Shown piece after piece: positions 5,648 to 10,478 of a DNA stretch of 10,478 nt. The stretch's first letter is position 1. Each line of letters opens with the position of its first letter. Under the pieces are notes generated by a model, which saw only the letters and a program-made list of their open reading frames with translations, made no database searches and was not told the origin of the DNA. The translations under genes and the position numbers were made by a program. Source of the stretch: DATKEG01 sp035544515 (GTDB lineage: Bacteria > Acidobacteriota > Vicinamibacteria > Fen-336); the NCBI GenBank assembly GCA_035544515.1, contig DATKEG010000109.1, forward strand, positions 1-10,478, given 5' to 3'.

Positions 5648-6208
5648 ATGGTGGTCAAGGATCTCATCGCGGACGCGAAACAGCGCATGCACGCCTCGGG
5701 TGAAGCCGTGCGGCGCGAGCTGGCCTCCCTGCGCACGGGCCGCGCCTCCCTCTCCATGCTCGACAACGTCCGCGTGGACTATTACGGCAACGCCACTCCC
5801 CTCAACCAGGTGGCGAGCCTCTCCACGCCGGACCCCACCCTGATCACGATCCAGCCGTGGGACCCCACGCTGATCCCGGCCATCGAGAAGGCGGTCCGGC
5901 TCGCCGACCGCGACCTCAACCCGCAGAACGACGGCAAGCTCATCCGCATCCCCGTGCCCCAGCCCACCGAGGAGCGGCGCAAGGGCCTGGTCAAGCTCGC
6001 GCACAAGCACGCGGAGGAGGGCCGCGTGGCCGTCCGCAACGTGCGCCGCGACGTCAACGACCACCTCAAGAAGATGCTCAAGGACCACGAGGTGAGCGAG
6101 GACGACGAGAAGCAGGCCGTGGCCGAGGTGCAGAAGCTGACCGACCAGCACATCGAGCAGATCAACGAGGCCGCCAAGAAGAAGGAAGCGGAGATCATGG
6201 CGGTCTAG
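5648..6208 (+). CDS. frr: Ribosome recycling factor
   Basis: RRF splits post-termination ribosomes together with EF-G. The 186 residues (E. coli 185) have the full domain I three-helix bundle split by domain II. 'ELASLRTGRASLSMLDNVRVDYYGNATPLNQVAS' at 24-57 leads into domain II (about 31-104). 'PTEERRKGLVKLAHKHAEEGRVAVRNVRRDVNDHLKKMLKD' at 106-146 carries the conserved arginines facing 23S rRNA, and the protein ends in 'KKKEAEIM'. The ATG at 5648 is chosen because GGAGG lies seven bases upstream. The gene follows pyrH by two bases, so translation is very likely coupled, and the next gene begins one base after its stop. Confidence 0.98.
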   Translation: MVVKDLIADAKQRMHASGEAVRRELASLRTGRASLSMLDNVRVDYYGNATPLNQVASLSTPDPTLITIQPWDPTLIPAIEKAVRLADRDLNPQNDGKLIRIPVPQPTEERRKGLVKLAHKHAEEGRVAVRNVRRDVNDHLKKMLKDHEVSEDDEKQAVAEVQKLTDQHIEQINEAAKKKEAEIMAV

Positions 6209-6209
6209 C

Positions 6210-7375
<1,166 letters not shown>

Positions 7376-7379
<4 letters not shown>

Positions 7380-8578
7380 GCGCCGGGACCGACCTCCTCC
7401 ATCGCGACGACCCCTACCTGCTGGATTTCGAGGCCACGGTGCTCGCGCGGCGCGAGCACGAGGGCGGGCCCGCGGTGGTGCTGGACCGCACGGCCTTCTA
7501 TGCCGAGAGCGGCGGCCAGCCCTTCGACACGGGGACGCTCGGCGACGCGCGCGTCCTCGCCGTGATCAAGGCCGGCGGCGAGGTCCTGCACGTCCTGGAC
7601 CGGTATCCGTCCGCGGATCGCGTGCGCGGCCGCGTGGACGGCGAGCGGCGGCGGGATCACCTCCAGCAACACCACGGCCAGCACCTCCTCTCGCGCGCCT
7701 TCGTGGAGGTGGCCTCGGCAGGCACGGTCAGCTTCCACCTGGGGGCCGAGGCCTCGTCCATCGACCTCGACCGGCTCGTGGGCGGCGAAGAGGTCAGGGC
7801 GGCGGAGGCGCGGGCCAACGCGGTCGTCTGGGAGGCCCGGCCCGTCACCGTGCGCACGCTCTCCCGCGCGGAGGCCGCCGCCCTCGGCCTCGAGGTGCCC
7901 GACGAGGCCGGCGACCGCGTGCGCGTGGTGGAGGCCGAGGGGTTCGATCGGCAGCCCTGCGGCGGGACCCACCCGCGCCGCACGGCGGAGGTCGGGGTCG
8001 TGACCGTGCTCGGCCACGAGCGGTACAAGGGCGGCACGCGCGTGCAGTTCGTCTGCGGTTTCCGCGCGCTCGCCCTCGCCCGCGCTCGCGCCGAGGCGCT
8101 CGGCCGCGCGGGCGCCCTCCTCTCGTCCTCGCTCGACGACGTCCCCGCGGCCGTGGAGCGCCTGAAGGAGCAGCTCACCCAGGCGCAGGGGCGCGCGGAG
8201 GACCTGCTCGAGCGCGCCCTCGAAGGTGAAGCGCGCCGGCTGCTGGCCCGGCCGCGCGGGCCGGGCGACCCGGTCGTGGCCGTCTTCCAGGGCTGGGCGC
8301 CGGCCGACCTGCGTGCGCTGGCCCTGCGGCTCGTCACGCTCGAGCCCTGTGTCGCCCTCCTCGGCAGCGCGAGCGACAAGGCGCACGCGGTGTTCGCGCA
8401 GGCCGAGGGCCTGCCGCACGACGTCCCCGCGCTGCTGCAGGAGGCGATGCGCGCCGTGGGCGGCCGCGGCGGCGGGCGCGGCAACCTGGCGCAGGGCGGC
8501 AGCGAGCGCCTCGAAGGCCTGGCGCCGGCCATCGAGGCGGCGGCCCGGCGCGTGCGGGAGCGCGCGGGCCCCGCGTGA
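7376..8578 (+). CDS. AlaX-type alanyl-tRNA editing protein with C-Ala (DHHA1) domain
   Basis: This 400-residue protein is an alanyl-tRNA synthetase without the aminoacylation half. Residues about 15-60 contain 'DRTAFYAESGGQPFDTGTL', the conserved glycine-rich editing-domain strand. The zinc-site pair is H99-x3-H103 in 'LQQHHGQHLLS' and C195-x3-H199 in 'PCGGTH'. A helical linker (about 232-290) leads to a C-terminal DHHA1/C-Ala domain ending in the family signature 'GGRGGGRGNLAQGG' (362-375). Free-standing AlaX proteins hydrolyse Ser- or Gly-mischarged tRNA-Ala in trans. The residue after the first zinc histidine is His100, where Thr is more usual. The GTG at 7376 overlaps the upstream stop (GTGA) and no other start fits the coupling. 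Its own stop overlaps the transporter start. Substrate specificity cannot be read from the sequence. Confidence 0.9.
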
Positions 8579-9474
8579 GGGCGGCCGTCCGGGCGCGGAG
8601 CGAGCCGGAGCCGGCCGGATCGCCCTACCTCGTGCTGGGACTGGCCGTCCTGTTCGTCTCCGTGGGCTCGATCCTGGTGCGCTGGGCGCAGGCGCCGGCG
8701 CTGTCGGTGGCCTTCTACCGCATCTTCCTCGCTGCCCTCTTCCTCGCCCCGTTCGCGGCGCGACCGGCGGCGCGCTCGTGGCCTTCGCTCCGCGCGCGCG
8801 AACGGGCGCTCCTCGTCGCCTCGGGCCTGGCCCTGGGTGTCCACTTCGCGACCTGGATCGCCAGCCTGTCCTACACCTCGGTGGCCGCGTCCGTGCTGCT
8901 GGTCAACACCGCGCCCCTGTTCACGCTCGGCTTCACGCGCGTCTTCCTGCGCGAGACCATCGCGCCCGTGGTCGTCGGCGCCACCGGCATCGCGCTGGCG
9001 GGCGCGGGCCTCATCGCGGCCGGCGACTGGACGGGCAGCGCCTCTTCGCTGCGGGGAGCCTTGCTGGCGCTCGCCGGCGCCGTCACCCTCTCCCTCTACC
9101 ACGTGATCGGCCGCGGGCTGCGCGCGGCCCTGCCCCTGCCCGCCTACGTTCTCGCCGTCTGGTCCATCGCCGCCGCCGCGCTCGCGCTGATCGCGGCGGC
9201 CGCCGGCGCGCCCTTCACCGGCCACCCGCCGCGCACCCTGGCGGCGGTCGTCGCCCTGGCCGTGGTGCCCACGCTCGCCGGCCACGGGCTGGTCAACCGC
9301 TCGCTCCGGTCGCTCTCCGCGCCGACCGTCGGCCTCTTCCTGCTCGGCGAGCCGCTCTGCGCGGCGGCCTTCGCCTACCTCGCCTTCGGCGAGACGCCGG
9401 GCCCCCTGATCGTGGCCGGCGGCGCGCTCGTCCTGGCCGCGCTCGCCCTCGTGGTGGCCCGGGGCTCGCGATGA
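8575..9474 (+). CDS. EamA/DMT-family transporter, ten transmembrane helices
   Basis: This is a 299-residue inner-membrane protein with two homologous five-helix EamA repeats, at about residues 16-148 and 158-296. The first repeat shows 'FYRIFLAALFLAPF' and 'LSYTSVAASVLLVNTAPLFTLGFTRVFLRE' (98-127 in part), typical of drug/metabolite transporters. The second ends with 'LGEPLCAAAFAYLAFGE' (257-273), the conserved Gly-Glu-Pro of the family. EamA proteins export amino acids, purine nucleosides or other small metabolites (RhtA exports threonine and homoserine). The substrate here is unknown, but a threonine-synthase-like enzyme in the same coupled set makes an amino acid plausible. It starts at GTG 8575, overlapping the upstream stop (GTGA). 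The N-terminal 15 residues are Arg-rich and cytoplasmic. Confidence 0.92.
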   Translation: MRAAVRARSEPEPAGSPYLVLGLAVLFVSVGSILVRWAQAPALSVAFYRIFLAALFLAPFAARPAARSWPSLRARERALLVASGLALGVHFATWIASLSYTSVAASVLLVNTAPLFTLGFTRVFLRETIAPVVVGATGIALAGAGLIAAGDWTGSASSLRGALLALAGAVTLSLYHVIGRGLRAALPLPAYVLAVWSIAAAALALIAAAAGAPFTGHPPRTLAAVVALAVVPTLAGHGLVNRSLRSLSAPTVGLFLLGEPLCAAAFAYLAFGETPGPLIVAGGALVLAALALVVARGSR

Positions 9475-10469
9475 GGCCGCGGCCCCACGTTCACGTCATC
9501 TTCACGGGGGGGACGATCTCGATGCGCATCGACCCGGCCACCGGCGCGGCCGTGCCCGCGCTCTCGGGGCACGAGATCGTGGCACGCGTCCGCGGCCTCG
9601 ATCGCCTCGCCCGGCTCGGTCTCGAAGACTACGCGCGCCTGCCCGGCCCGCACGTGACGCCCTTCTGGATGTGGCGTCTCAAGGAGCGGGTGGGCGCCTG
9701 GCTGGACGATCCCGCCGTGGATGCCGTGGTGCTCACGCACGGAACGGACACGCTGGAAGAGACGGCCTACCTCCTGGACCTGACGCTCGACAGCGCCAAG
9801 CCGGTCGTCTTCTGCGGCGCCATGCGCACGATCTCGGAGAAGGGCTGGGACGGCCCGGCGAACCTCATGGCCGCGGTGCGCACCGCCGTGCACCCACGCT
9901 CGGCGGGGCGCGGCGTGCTGATCGCGCTCGGGGGCGAGGTGCACGGCGCCGCCGAGGCCACGAAGCGGCATGCCCAGCGCCTGCGCGCGTTCCACAGCGC
10001 GCGCGGGCCGCTGGCCCGGATCGAGCGCGGCCGGGTCGTGTACCGCCGGCCGGTCCGGCGAGCGCCTCGCCTCGCCGCTTCCCGGCTCGTGACCGAGGTG
10101 GACCTGCACACGATGGCGGCCGGCGTGGACGACGGCCTCCTTCGCGCCTCGCTCGCCCGCGGCGCGCGCGGCCTCGTGCTCGAGGCCACCGGCGCCGGCA
10201 ACGTCCCTCCGGCCGCGATGCCGGGCGTCCGTGCCGCCCTCGCCGGGGGCGTTCCGGTCGTGCTCGTCACCCGGTGCGCGGAGGGCCGCGTGACGCCCGT
10301 CTACGGCTACGAGGGCGGCGGACAGATGCTCCGCGAGCTGGGCGTCATTTTCGGCGGCGAGCTTCCCGGGCCCAAGGCCCGGATCAAGCTCATGGTCGCG
10401 CTGGGGCTCACCTCCGACGTCGCGGAGATCCGCCGCCTGTTCGACGCGGGCGGGCGCTCCCACAGGTGA
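9471..10469 (+). CDS. Asparaginase-like amidohydrolase (L-asparaginase I/II family)
   Basis: This 332-residue protein of the bacterial L-asparaginase/glutaminase family has no signal peptide, so it is probably cytoplasmic. The first catalytic segment is 'FTGGTISM', with Thr15 as the expected nucleophile. The second is 'LTHGTDTLEETAYLLDL', with Thr92 and Asp93. The lysine of the second triad is Lys165 in 'ATKRHAQRLRAFHS'. 'FCGAMR' (114-119) and a C-terminal domain with 'GLVLEATGAGNVP' (234-246) complete the fold. The flexible loop after the nucleophile (about 20-33) contains no tyrosine, although E. coli enzymes carry a catalytic Tyr there. Activity on asparagine is therefore likely but unproven; D-Asn, Gln or another amide is possible. 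The ATG at 9471 overlaps the transporter stop (ATGA), so it is the last complete gene of the coupled run. Confidence 0.9.
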   Translation: MRPRPHVHVIFTGGTISMRIDPATGAAVPALSGHEIVARVRGLDRLARLGLEDYARLPGPHVTPFWMWRLKERVGAWLDDPAVDAVVLTHGTDTLEETAYLLDLTLDSAKPVVFCGAMRTISEKGWDGPANLMAAVRTAVHPRSAGRGVLIALGGEVHGAAEATKRHAQRLRAFHSARGPLARIERGRVVYRRPVRRAPRLAASRLVTEVDLHTMAAGVDDGLLRASLARGARGLVLEATGAGNVPPAAMPGVRAALAGGVPVVLVTRCAEGRVTPVYGYEGGGQMLRELGVIFGGELPGPKARIKLMVALGLTSDVAEIRRLFDAGGRSHR

Positions 10470-10478
10470 TCCACCGTC
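10466..10478 (+). CDS. Possible start of a further coupled gene (edge fragment)
   Basis: A GTG at 10466 overlaps the asparaginase stop as GTGA, the same junction seen at the two earlier GTG starts in this run. Only four codons (M-I-H-R) are visible, so the product cannot be named and the call rests on the pattern of junctions alone. Confidence 0.25.

Noticed and set aside
8226..9470. Long N-terminal extension of the asparaginase frame back to 8226.
   Set aside because: The upstream part is an Arg-rich out-of-frame reading of the AlaX and transporter genes. The ATG at 9471 with ATGA coupling starts exactly at the family N-terminus.

Overview
The window is a compact stretch from a high-GC bacterial chromosome (roughly 70% G+C by eye). 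All genes lie on the + strand and most junctions are 4-base ATGA/GTGA overlaps. Gene content and order (rplM-rpsI-rpsB-tsf-pyrH-frr), the short EF-Ts and the strong G/C third-position bias suggest a Gram-negative-type environmental lineage. Candidatus Rokubacteria/Methylomirabilota or a deltaproteobacterial-type genome is my guess; I see no taxonomic marker that settles it.

Region 1 (1-2169) is DNA repair plus amide hydrolysis. It holds the 3' end of a Y-family DNA polymerase with a terminal clamp-binding motif, then endonuclease III (nth), overlapping a nitrilase-superfamily amidase by ATGA. A perfect extended -10 element sits on the polymerase stop codon, 15 bases before nth.

Region 2 (2170-6208) is the translation block. 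A clear TTGACA/TAAGAT promoter precedes rplM (L13) and rpsI (S9). A 208-base gap follows, holding a roughly 108-base imperfect hairpin built from 9-base GC-rich repeats, and then a structured leader. rpsB (S2) comes next, then a terminator-like hairpin, then tsf (EF-Ts), pyrH (UMP kinase) and frr (ribosome recycling factor). Both rpsI and rpsB start at TTG.

Region 3 (6210-10478) is a tightly coupled amino-acid set: a threonine-synthase-like PLP enzyme, a long AlaX-type alanyl-tRNA editing protein, a ten-helix EamA/DMT transporter and an asparaginase-like amidohydrolase. A possible GTGA-coupled start of another gene lies at the right edge. These genes stand directly after frr, where many bacteria carry isoprenoid/phospholipid genes (uppS, cdsA).

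No phage, IS transposase, CRISPR, toxin-antitoxin, tRNA or rRNA is visible. I do not see a wholly new multi-gene system. The items most worth a second look are the intergenic hairpin repeat, the rpsB leader with mutually exclusive hairpins, the rpsB/tsf attenuator, the near-leaderless nth promoter, and active-site substitutions in the threonine-synthase-like and asparaginase-like enzymes.
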